A stretch of DNA of 64,000 nt, from positions 62,001 through 126,000 of the forward strand of contig JBGSHM010000010.1 in NCBI GenBank assembly GCA_041752235.1, in the 5' to 3' direction. The position numbers were made by a program, and so were the translations under genes. The number at the start of each line of letters is the position of its first letter. Position 1 is the stretch's first letter. This DNA is from SpSt-398 sp041752235. Lineage in GTDB: Bacteria; Bacteroidota; Bacteroidia; Chitinophagales; Chitinophagaceae. Below are positions 53,544 to 60,712 of the stretch, in pieces. The notes below the pieces were generated by a model. The model made no database searches, was not told the DNA's origin, and saw only the letters and a list, made by a program, of their open reading frames with translations.

Positions 53544-53744
53544 AGTGGGAAATTAGGAAATTTTATTTGCCAGTTGTCTTACTCACTCCAAACGATCACA
53601 ATTAGATTTCAACAGATTACGGCCAATCCAGAGTAAGTATAAGCCAGACAGGCAAAAAAAACATGACCACCACCTCGCCGGTTTTTAACAGCGTGAGAAT
53701 GCCCGCCTTTCCATTGCTCTCGTACCTTTATAAAAAAACTGGCC

Positions 53745-54458
53745 ATGACAAAATACCTGTTCTTTTTCCTGCTGCTTCCGGGCGTCGGCCTGCCAGCCTG
53801 TTCACAAAAACCTTTTGACCTTCCGGGCTATAGCCAAAGCACTTTTGAATCGATGCGGTATGGATTGTTCCGTCCGGTGGTGGAAGCGGGGCGGCGCTAT
53901 CCCTTGCTGGTCTACCTGCATGGTGCCAATGATACGATGTCGCGGGAGTTATCGTGGTACAGTGCGGAGCGACAGGCACAGTTTCCTTGTTTTGTGCTGA
54001 CACCGAAGTGCACGGTTAGTGACCAGGGCTGGGGCAATACCTGGGTGGCGGGTCATACGTCCACGACGGCGGCGGTCCTGCGGCTGGTTGATTCGCTGGT
54101 GAAGGTCTGCGCGGTGGATAACAGCCGGCTGTATATCTATGGGATATCGATGGGTGGGTTTGGGGTATTTGCAATGCTTCAAAAAAACCCGGGTTTGTTT
54201 GCCGCTGCCTATAGTGTTTGCGGGGGTTCGGACCCCAGAGCCGCCGCCGTGTTAACACAAACACCGCTTTGGATTTTTCATGGTGGGGACGATAATGTCG
54301 TACCGGTTTCATTGTCCCGGGACGTTTACCAAGCCATAAAAGAGGCCGGTGGCACAAAAGTGCGCTACACTGAATACCCTGGCGTCCGCCACGACAGCTG
54401 GCTGAATGTGGAGAAGGAAACCGAACTTCCCGGGTGGCTGTTCAGCCACCGGAAATAA
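53745..54458 (+). CDS. Alpha/beta-hydrolase (esterase) lipoprotein
   Basis: A 237-residue protein with a lipoprotein signal (LLPGVGLPACSQK) and a carboxylesterase/PHB-depolymerase-like fold. The oxyanion region is LLVYLHGAND, the nucleophile is in YIYGISMGGFGVF, the acid in IFHGGDDNVVPV and the histidine in YPGVRHDSW. It is probably periplasmic or surface-bound; the ester is unknown. Its stop lies 2 bases before the right direct repeat of the island, so the coding end touches the island border. Confidence 0.8.
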   Translation: MTKYLFFFLLLPGVGLPACSQKPFDLPGYSQSTFESMRYGLFRPVVEAGRRYPLLVYLHGANDTMSRELSWYSAERQAQFPCFVLTPKCTVSDQGWGNTWVAGHTSTTAAVLRLVDSLVKVCAVDNSRLYIYGISMGGFGVFAMLQKNPGLFAAAYSVCGGSDPRAAAVLTQTPLWIFHGGDDNVVPVSLSRDVYQAIKEAGGTKVRYTEYPGVRHDSWLNVEKETELPGWLFSHRK

Positions 54459-54460
54459 TC

Positions 54461-54536
54461 CCTGTCGAGGCTACACCCGAATTTTTGGATTTAGGGAATT
54501 TGAGGATCGAGATTTGACCTTGAATTCATTATTTTT
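54461..54536 (+). repeat. Right direct repeat of the tRNA-Arg island (attachment-site-like)
   Basis: Duplicates 51415-51490 (3 mismatches), including 13 bases of the tRNA 3' end but not the rest of the tRNA. Together with the left copy it delimits 3046 bp. No integrase gene is in between, so the element cannot move on its own today. Confidence 0.75.
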
Positions 54537-54546
54537 TTGGCACCTT

Positions 54547-54665
54547 CTTTACTTGGACGTAGCCTGCTGTCTCATAATCGTTATCGACTTAAGGCAGTAA
54601 GGTTACGGCCAGCGTCCATCTGAGATATGGAAATATTGGGGAAGTCTTGGAAGAGGGGAGTTTTT
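54547..54665. repeat. Diverged repeat, copy A (partner at 56203)
   Basis: Roughly two-thirds identical to 56203-56320. Read on the minus strand both copies give similar short peptides (FPNIS...QMDAG and FPNLS...QMEAG), but both are broken by stops or lack a start. It is likely a remnant of some repeated element or gene end. The rest of 54459-54709 holds the island's right repeat and nothing else I can identify. Confidence 0.35.
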
Positions 54666-54709
54666 GTTGGCGTAAGTTTATGTTGGCAAGAGAGGGAGAC
54701 CGAGACTTA

Positions 54710-55159
54710 TTATCCATCAATCTCATCTAATCCAGTATATACTATTAGGCCATTATTTATAATTATATCAAAGTATCTATTACCAATATCTTTAAAATCC
54801 TTGATATCCCCTTCAAAATGAACATAATATCGATAAAGAGTCTCTCCTTCCTTTAAATACTTCCCTCCCTCAAACACAAAATTAGGTTTTCCAAAATACG
54901 TCGATACTTCTATCCATTTTCTCCCCCTAAAGCATTTGCTACAGTTAACTAAATACACGTTTGCGAACAAATAACTAAATCCAGTCCTGGTTAAGCTATC
55001 TTGAATCCAATATTGGGAATTATATCTCAAAGCGTCAAAACAAGCGACATGTTTTGGATTTGTATAACAAGTATCCTTTGGCACTGTTTGCGAATTTACT
55101 CTTTGCCTAACTAGCATAAACAACATTAACAGGAAAAATAACCTTAACATAAAAAGCAT
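54710..55159 (-). CDS. Hypothetical exported protein
   Basis: A 149-residue protein. The hydrophobic start (LRLFFLLMLFMLV) with QRVNSQ looks like a signal peptide. The mature part has four cysteines (DTCYTNPKHVACFDAL, YLVNCSKCFRG), so disulfides are possible. No family recognised. The gene is AT-rich compared with the neighbouring core genes, which fits recent acquisition. Confidence 0.5.
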   Translation of the reverse strand: MLFMLRLFFLLMLFMLVRQRVNSQTVPKDTCYTNPKHVACFDALRYNSQYWIQDSLTRTGFSYLFANVYLVNCSKCFRGRKWIEVSTYFGKPNFVFEGGKYLKEGETLYRYYVHFEGDIKDFKDIGNRYFDIIINNGLIVYTGLDEIDG

Positions 55160-55505
55160 TTTGGCTATTAATTATCAGACTAAGCCCATCCACACTTCTG
55201 CTTGGAAGCAAATCCAACATATTTGGTGCGTCTCCGTGACACTTCCTCTTCTAACTTACAAAAAACCGCGCATTCTGACCCCGATGGGGTCGCCCGTTTG
55301 TAGATATGCATTGATATTGTGCATAAGACCCTGATGGGGTCTCCCGAGAGCTGGGCGACCCTTTCAGGGTCTCGGATCCAGGTGGAAACTTGCGGCTACA
55401 AACGGGTGGCCCTTTCAGGGCCTTGGAAAATCAAGTAAACCGTTGGCCGACTTTGCCTGAATATCAAAATGAACATTGAAGATTAAGGAGTGCGGGGGCT
55501 TTTGC
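55160..55505. repeat. REP-like palindrome cluster, copy 1
   Basis: No gene in 346 bases. The part 55195-55440 has CTTCTAACTTACAAAAAACC followed by small palindromes with 3-base loops: GACCCC-GAT-GGGGTC, GACCCT-GAT-GGGGTC, GACCCT-TTC-AGGGTC and GCCCT-TTC-AGGGC, plus the words GTCGCCCGTTTGTAG and CTACAAACGGGTGGCC that pair with each other. A shorter second copy is at 55975-56165. Confidence 0.65.
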
Positions 55506-55709
55506 TTAATTCTTCGAAGTATGTTCAATTTTTCGTTTCCTAAGAAATTGAACAAGTCCTATTACAACCAATAGAGAAAAAAGTATGACATAAACGTAAA
55601 AGGGAATGCCCATAAAATCATCGTATTTTTTCTTAAGAGATAATGAGATTACAAATGAAAAATAAACCAGCAGGAACTTAAATATGTAGCTAACAACTCT
55701 TTTACTCAT
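55506..55709 (-). CDS. Small membrane protein, probably the surviving gene of a cut operon
   Basis: A 67-residue protein with two helices (IFKFLLVYFSFVISLSL and VYVILFSLLVVIGLVQFL) around a charged loop and a basic tail. Its ATG overlaps the stop of the upstream fragment (ATGA), a sign of an old coupled operon. Function unknown. Confidence 0.45.
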   Translation of the reverse strand: MSKRVVSYIFKFLLVYFSFVISLSLKKKYDDFMGIPFYVYVILFSLLVVIGLVQFLRKRKIEHTSKN

Positions 55710-55916
55710 TCTCTTATTAAAATGTTTGCATTAGGATTAATAATTGTTTGCTCTGATTTTTCCGGAAAGTTCATTATTTGCTTCATTAAGGCAACATCTA
55801 CAGACGAAGAGTTAGACAGCTTCATAGTCGTGTTCCAGGAAAGATTGTACGTTTCTTTTCCGTCTGGATTGGTCACAACAATTGAGTTGTTTACAGATAA
55901 ATTATCCCGCTAGCCG
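55706..55916 (-). pseudogene. Truncated gene fragment before the small membrane protein
   Basis: A clean reading frame without a start: it opens after a TAG at 55917-55919 and encodes about 69 residues (..NNSIVVTNPDGKETYNLSWN, then KLSNSSSVDVALMKQIMNFPEK and IINPNANILIRE). The end overlaps the next gene as ATGA. At 55917 it gives way abruptly to a repeat sequence also found at 53574, so the 5' part of the gene seems to be lost there. Confidence 0.5.
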
Positions 55917-56367
55917 TAGTCTTATTAACTCCAAACATTCAAAATGCTAGTTCAACAGATTACGACCCTGCAAGTCTTCTTCCTTGAAACAAATCCACCA
56001 TTCTTGGTGAGTCTCCGCGGCAAATCCTCTTCTAACTTACAAAAAACCTCGTATTCTGACCCCGAAGGGGTCGCCCGTTTGTAGAAAAGCGTTGATGTCG
56101 TGCATAAGACCCCGAAGGGGTCTCCCCAGAGCTGGGCGACCCTTTCAGGGCCTTGGAAAACAATACAAAAAGGTATTATTACAAAGACCAATAACCTAAT
56201 AGCCGTACATGGGTGTGGTCTATTGTCCCAAAATCGGTTCAGGGTTTTGGCAGCTAGGCTATAGCCAGCCTCCATTTGATTTTTGGAAAGGTTAGGGAAG
56301 ACTCGTGAGAGCGGGGCCCCGACTCCTACAAAGCAGGAAATGACAATTCTGGAAATGTTTATTGTCA
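55917..56367. repeat. REP-like palindrome cluster copy 2 and diverged repeat copy A'
   Basis: No gene in 451 bases. At 55917-55977 is a copy of the GTCTTA-TTAACTCC repeat. From 55975 to 56165 lies a second copy of the palindrome cluster: CTTCTAACTTACAAAAAACC, two GACCCC-GAA-GGGGTC palindromes and GCGACCCTTTCAGGGCC. At 56203-56320 is the partner of 54547-54665. The order of blocks repeats that of 54.5-55.4 kb in part. Confidence 0.6.
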
Positions 56368-56733
56368 TCATTTCATCGAAATTTTTCCGGTTCGATATAA
56401 ATCCAACACTCTTTTTAAAATCCGATCTATTGCCTTTACAGGTAAATCCTTGTTTGGATCAAAAAGCATGATTTTCATTCTGCTCCTGCCTTCCTGAATT
56501 AAAAAAGGTTCCTCAAATAATTTTCCTTCAACGATTCCGATATACGGTTGTTTGAACTTTTTGTGAAACCATAAATAGCAAAACATTTTTCCCTTATAGC
56601 AGAAAAAAGGCATTTTATATTTCCACTCTTCAGTAATATCCTTATCCTGTTTCATAATGACCCCACGCAATGCCAAAAATGTACCTTTAAAAGGTTCGTC
56701 TTGTTGCAGGTAAAAATTATCTATCTCTCTCAT
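56368..56733 (-). CDS. DUF1801-type (YdhG-like) protein
   Basis: A 121-residue soluble protein. The patterns EEWKYKMPFFCYKGKMFCYLWFHKKFKQPYIGIV and EGRSRMKIMLFDPNKDLPVKAIDRILKRVLDLYR fit the DUF1801 group, small proteins of unknown function. The start is 4 bases after the HxlR gene's stop, so the two are one transcript. Confidence 0.75.
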   Translation of the reverse strand: MREIDNFYLQQDEPFKGTFLALRGVIMKQDKDITEEWKYKMPFFCYKGKMFCYLWFHKKFKQPYIGIVEGKLFEEPFLIQEGRSRMKIMLFDPNKDLPVKAIDRILKRVLDLYRTGKISMK

Positions 56734-56737
56734 TCAA

Positions 56738-57118
56738 TTAGGTTGCTTTTTTCACCTCTACCATTTCACCTTCCTGTTCGCCCAAATGCCGCCCCCATTT
56801 AGCAATCTCTTCCAGCATGGGAATAAGCGTTTTGCCAAAATCAGTTAAAAAATATTCAACCCGTGGCGGAACCTCGCCGTAGATTTTGCGGCTAACAATA
56901 CCATCCTGTTCCAGTTGTTTTAATTGTATGCTCAGCATTTTTTCGGTAATGCCTGGAATTAACTTCTTCAGTTCGCTAAACCGTTTCTTGTCTTTGCGCA
57001 AATACCATAGTACAACGGTTTTCCATTTGCCGCCAATATAATCCATGGTAATATCCATTGCACAATGATATTCCTGCCCGTGCAGTTTTATCCTGATTTC
57101 TTTGTCGTTTATGAGCAT
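56738..57118 (-). CDS. HxlR-family winged-helix regulator
   Basis: A 126-residue DNA-binding protein. The core DYIGGKWKTVVLWYLRKDKKRFSELKKLIPGITEKMLSIQLKQLEQDGIVSRKIYGEVPPRVEYFLTDFGKTLIPMLEEIAKWG is the HxlR fold. A cysteine near the start (EYHCAMDITMDY) could sense oxidants or aldehydes as in some relatives. It is divergent from the NADP-reductase-like gene across 163 bases, the usual arrangement for a regulator and its target. Confidence 0.9.
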   Translation of the reverse strand: MLINDKEIRIKLHGQEYHCAMDITMDYIGGKWKTVVLWYLRKDKKRFSELKKLIPGITEKMLSIQLKQLEQDGIVSRKIYGEVPPRVEYFLTDFGKTLIPMLEEIAKWGRHLGEQEGEMVEVKKAT

Positions 57119-57222
57119 AATTATTTTTTTTTACCCTGAAATACCCTGCCATTCACTATTACGTCAAAAAGGATAGTTAGTTCCAGATTTGACAGGTCTT
57201 GTTTGGCAACTAAAAATACCTT

Positions 57223-57230
57223 TACATTTG
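57223..57230 (+). promoter_or_regulatory. Promoter box before the NADP-reductase-like gene
   Basis: TACATTTG fits TAnnTTTG, with a TTG (57203-57205) 17 bases upstream as a -33 element, close to the usual 19. This is the best-matching promoter seen in the window. It lies in the HxlR divergent region, so HxlR probably acts on it. Confidence 0.6.
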
Positions 57231-57281
57231 CTTCACTATACTTTTTTCAGCTAGTAACAAAAGTAAATTAAAAAACTAAAA

Positions 57282-57944
57282 ATGAAAATAGCAGTATTAG
57301 GAACCGGCTCTGTGGGAGAAACCATCGGTTCGGCATTAATTGCTAAAGGGCATCAAGTACAAATGGGTAGCCGCACTGCTAACAATGAAAAGGCTGCTGA
57401 ATGGGTAAGGAAAAGTGGCGCCAATGCATTGCAGGGAACCTTTGCTGATGCAGCCGCTTTTGGAGAAATTATTTTTAATGCAACCAAAGGTGAAAACTCT
57501 ATTGAAGCATTAAAGCAGGCCGGTGCAGACAACCTGAAAGGAAAAATATTGATTGATATTGCCAATCCGCTGGATTCATCAAACGGAATGCCGCCGTCAC
57601 TTATTCCCTCATTAAGCAATACAAATTCGTTGGGTGAAGAAATTCAGAAAACATTTCCTGATGCAAAAGTGGTGAAAACACTTAATACCATGTGGTGCGG
57701 CATCATGGTAAACCCGGCTATGATTGGTGGCGGCGACCATGTGAATTATCTCTGCGGAAATAATGCTGATGCAAAAGCAACAGTAAAAAATATACTGGTT
57801 GACAATTTTGGCTGGAAGGAAGATAATCTGCTTGACCTGGGAGACATTACTAATGCAAGAGGAACAGAAGCAGTATTACCTATCTGGTTAAGAGTGTATA
57901 TGGCTACCAATAACGGAGCATTTAATTTCAAAATTGTGAAGTAA
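57282..57944 (+). CDS. NADP-binding reductase of the F420-dependent NADP oxidoreductase-like group
   Basis: A 220-residue Rossmann protein: KIAVLGTGSVGETIGSALIAKGHQVQMGSR at the start, GEIIFNATKGENSIEAL, ILIDIANPLD and the end VVKTLNTMWCGIMVNP. This is the F420-dependent NADP oxidoreductase-like family. Bacteroidota do not use F420, so the partner is probably another nucleotide substrate. Control by the divergent HxlR protein is likely. Confidence 0.85.
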   Translation: MKIAVLGTGSVGETIGSALIAKGHQVQMGSRTANNEKAAEWVRKSGANALQGTFADAAAFGEIIFNATKGENSIEALKQAGADNLKGKILIDIANPLDSSNGMPPSLIPSLSNTNSLGEEIQKTFPDAKVVKTLNTMWCGIMVNPAMIGGGDHVNYLCGNNADAKATVKNILVDNFGWKEDNLLDLGDITNARGTEAVLPIWLRVYMATNNGAFNFKIVK

Positions 57945-58096
57945 GTACCTACTTGAGAAAAGTGGCTGAAGTAACCCAACCTGACCAAAATCATACCCAG
58001 GCTGTGACGGTCCCTATATATTGCCACCCTATTACTATCCTGCTGCTTATGTTTACTTCATCAGTACAAAGTTTGGGTGCTGGATCACGAAAAGGA

Positions 58097-59110
58097 ATGT
58101 CTCCGACTATGGCCAGGTTTTGGCTTTCACTGCAAATCCTATTCTGGGCCCTTGGGGCCTTTCTCTTTTTCAGTCTCCTGTATTTCCCCGACCTGGGATT
58201 ACTCCTGTTCTGGAATGTGCTGATCCCTGTCGCTCCGGCCTTGCTGGTGCTGGCAACGGGATTGTGGAGAAATGTATGCCCTCTTGCAACCACCACCCTG
58301 TTACCCCGTCATCTTGGACTCTCCGCCAAAAAGATAATGCCGGTGGAATGGCAGGGCAAACTGAGTTTATTGGCTGTTATCGCCTTATATGTGATAGTAC
58401 CATTCCGTCACGCTATCTTCAATACCAATGGCCAGGCCACAGCTGTCCTGTTATTTCTATGTGTCCTAATTGGTTTCGGTATGGGACTGATATTTGAATG
58501 GAAAAGCGGGTGGTGTTCTACACTATGTCCAGTAAGCCAGGTGGAAAAACTATATGGGGAAAATACATGGATGTCGATGCCAAATGCCCATTGTAAGGAA
58601 TGTGTAAACTGTTCCATCCCCTGTCCGGATTCCACACCAAATTTTCATCCTGCCCTTTCCAAAAAAACAATCTATCATCGTCTGTCCAGCCTGCTTCTGG
58701 TGGGAGGTTTACCCGGTTTTATCTGGGGATGGTTTCATGTGCCAGATCATGAAGGAATCGAAAACCTGATGGTTATGTTATCGGTGTACGAATACCCCCT
58801 GATTGGTACGCTTGTCACTTTATTCCTGTTTTTATTGATCAAACCATTTACCCCGGCGTATTGGGAAAGAAAGTTAGTAGGGACATTTGCCGCAAGCGCA
58901 GTATCCTGTTATTACTGGTATCGCATACCGGCCCTGTTTGGGTTTGGCCGCTTTGCAAAAGACGGGCTCCTGATCGATTTGAGTACCGTTCTGCACCACC
59001 AAACAATTATCTGGATATGTGTGGGTGTAACTGTTTTCTTTTTCTGGTGGCTGGTATGGAGAACGCCCAATAAGCGAAGCTGGACTATCCGGCCAGCTTA
59101 CAAGGCATAA
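58097..59110 (+). CDS. Multi-helix membrane protein with ferredoxin-like cysteines
   Basis: A 337-residue protein with several membrane helices and a cytosolic cysteine cluster: WCSTLCPVSQVEKLYG and HCKECVNCSIPCPDS, resembling the NapH/polyferredoxin (CxxCxxCxxxCP) group. It would pass electrons between the membrane and a soluble partner. Start: ATG 58097 (MSPTMARFWLS) or ATG 58049; the frame is open to a TTG at 57953. It follows the NADP reductase gene closely. Partner unknown. Confidence 0.7.
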   Translation: MSPTMARFWLSLQILFWALGAFLFFSLLYFPDLGLLLFWNVLIPVAPALLVLATGLWRNVCPLATTTLLPRHLGLSAKKIMPVEWQGKLSLLAVIALYVIVPFRHAIFNTNGQATAVLLFLCVLIGFGMGLIFEWKSGWCSTLCPVSQVEKLYGENTWMSMPNAHCKECVNCSIPCPDSTPNFHPALSKKTIYHRLSSLLLVGGLPGFIWGWFHVPDHEGIENLMVMLSVYEYPLIGTLVTLFLFLLIKPFTPAYWERKLVGTFAASAVSCYYWYRIPALFGFGRFAKDGLLIDLSTVLHHQTIIWICVGVTVFFFWWLVWRTPNKRSWTIRPAYKA

Positions 59111-59237
59111 CTAACTCTCAATTTGGTCGTAGAAAAATCAAAAGAAATCCATTACACATCGTTCTCAGGGAACTACCAATAAGAATATTGTCAGGTTTAA
59201 AATTGACTTTTCCCAAAGCCTTGTCTTTCCAGATTAC

Positions 59238-59270
59238 TTAAAAACCGGCGGCAGCATGACGCTACCGCCA
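59238..59270 (-). terminator. Terminator of the RING-like/rtcB operon
   Basis: A 9-bp stem GGCGGCAGC / GCTACCGCC (one C-A mismatch) with loop ATGAC, and five As on the plus strand before it, giving a U tract on the minus-strand transcript. It lies 11 bases after the rtcB stop. Confidence 0.75.
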
Positions 59271-59280
59271 GTAATAAATA

Positions 59281-60702
59281 TTAATCTTCCTTACTCCCAT
59301 CATCCGCCATTTGAACTATTTTGGGCATAAATGTTCCGACTATGTCAACCAATTCGGTTTGAGCTTCCATAACCTTGTTTATGTCCTTATAGGCCATTGG
59401 CGCTTCGTCGATGCCTCCACCTATCAGAGTAATATCATGTGCCTCCAAAAGGGCTTTCATATCCTGTTTGGAAAGGTTATTAAAGGCCGCAGTTCGGCTC
59501 ATTTGTCGGCCGGCCCCATGAGAGGCGGAATTAATGGACTCAACACTCCCTTTACCCCTCACCAAAAACCCAGGCGTAGCCATGGAGCCAGGAATGATAC
59601 CTAATACTCCATTTCCTGCAGGGGTGGCCCCCTTTCTATGTACAATTACCTCTTCCCCATTCCAGACTTCCTTCCAGGCAAAATTGTGGTGATTCTCGAC
59701 CTTAGCCAATACTGTTGCCCCAATCGCTTTTGCCATCTTGGTATGGATGATCTCATGGCATGCAGATGCATATTCTCCCGCCAGGTTCATAGCCAGCCAA
59801 TACTCATTTCCTTCCGGTGAATCCAGATCGAGATAAGCCAGATTAGCAGCCTCATAAGGTAATCGGCAAATTTGTTTGGCCAGTTTAGTATAGTGTCCAG
59901 CAATAGTGGCACCTAGCCCTCTGGATCCTGAGTGTGTAAGCAAAGACAGATACCGTCCTTTGTGAATACCCAGATTAGTATCAGATTGATCAAACTCCAT
60001 TATGCCAAATTCTACAAAGTGGTTACCCCCACCTGAAGAACCCAATTGAGTCCAGGCTTTGTCTTTTAAACCGGCAATAAAGCTGTTCAATCGAAAGATC
60101 TCACTGTCTAAAACGGCATGATCCGCACGGTGATTCCCCAGGAATCCATTTCCGGCTCCAAACTTTGTATTCTTCATCAACTCCAGCTTGAATCTTTCTT
60201 TGTTGCTCAGAAAGTATTCCTCGGATATATCATAGATGGATAAAGCCATCCTGCAGCCAATATCTACTCCAACCCCGTAAGGGATCACTGCATTTTTTAC
60301 AGCCAATACACCACCAATGGGTAACCCATATCCCTTATGGGCATCCGGCATCAATGCGCCAGCTACTGTGACAGGAAGTTTCATGGCTATTGCCATCTGG
60401 TCTTTTGCCCCTCCCTCAATATTTTCACCTCCATACAAACTATAGTTTGATGGATCTGATGATAAAGGAATATGATCATCCAAAGGCGCATCCCTTTCTT
60501 CGATCAGGGATGTTGCCAGTTTCCCAAAAATGGCATCATCAATAAATTGCTCGGGGGTTTCCAGCACGCTTTTATAATGTGCCATCATTTCTTCTCTGCG
60601 GAAACCGTTTCTTTTTCTATTGATTTTTAGCGCCACTCCCAGCGAAGGCCCTGGTTTATATCCCAGTGCCATTAGCTCATTGCCATTAATTTGTTGTCCC
60701 AT
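59281..60702 (-). CDS. rtcB: RtcB RNA-splicing/repair ligase
   Basis: A 473-residue RtcB that joins RNA 3'-phosphate (or 2',3'-cyclic phosphate) and 5'-OH ends with GTP and Mn. Numbered from ATG 60702: metal ligands D147 and C150 in GVDIGCRM, H228 in GGGNHFVEFG, H258 in LTHSGSRG, H339 in VENHHNF and the guanylylated H395 in SASHGAGRQMSR; IDEAPMAYKDI is near the end. All catalytic residues are present. I prefer this ATG to the TTG at 60720, which would overlap the previous gene. It stands 10 bases behind the RING-like gene. Confidence 0.95.
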   Translation of the reverse strand: MGQQINGNELMALGYKPGPSLGVALKINRKRNGFRREEMMAHYKSVLETPEQFIDDAIFGKLATSLIEERDAPLDDHIPLSSDPSNYSLYGGENIEGGAKDQMAIAMKLPVTVAGALMPDAHKGYGLPIGGVLAVKNAVIPYGVGVDIGCRMALSIYDISEEYFLSNKERFKLELMKNTKFGAGNGFLGNHRADHAVLDSEIFRLNSFIAGLKDKAWTQLGSSGGGNHFVEFGIMEFDQSDTNLGIHKGRYLSLLTHSGSRGLGATIAGHYTKLAKQICRLPYEAANLAYLDLDSPEGNEYWLAMNLAGEYASACHEIIHTKMAKAIGATVLAKVENHHNFAWKEVWNGEEVIVHRKGATPAGNGVLGIIPGSMATPGFLVRGKGSVESINSASHGAGRQMSRTAAFNNLSKQDMKALLEAHDITLIGGGIDEAPMAYKDINKVMEAQTELVDIVGTFMPKIVQMADDGSKED

Positions 60703-60712
60703 ACAATTCTCA

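Noticed and set aside
55195..56165. CRISPR array
   Set aside because: The repeats are small palindromes with changing 3-base loops in two blocks, not identical repeats with unique spacers.
55952..56371. A 139-residue open frame on the minus strand
   Set aside because: It runs through the palindrome cluster and diverged repeat. Part of it (FPNLSKNQMEAG) resembles the block at 54547, but the frame as a whole is made of repeat DNA, so I treat it as a remnant and not as a gene.
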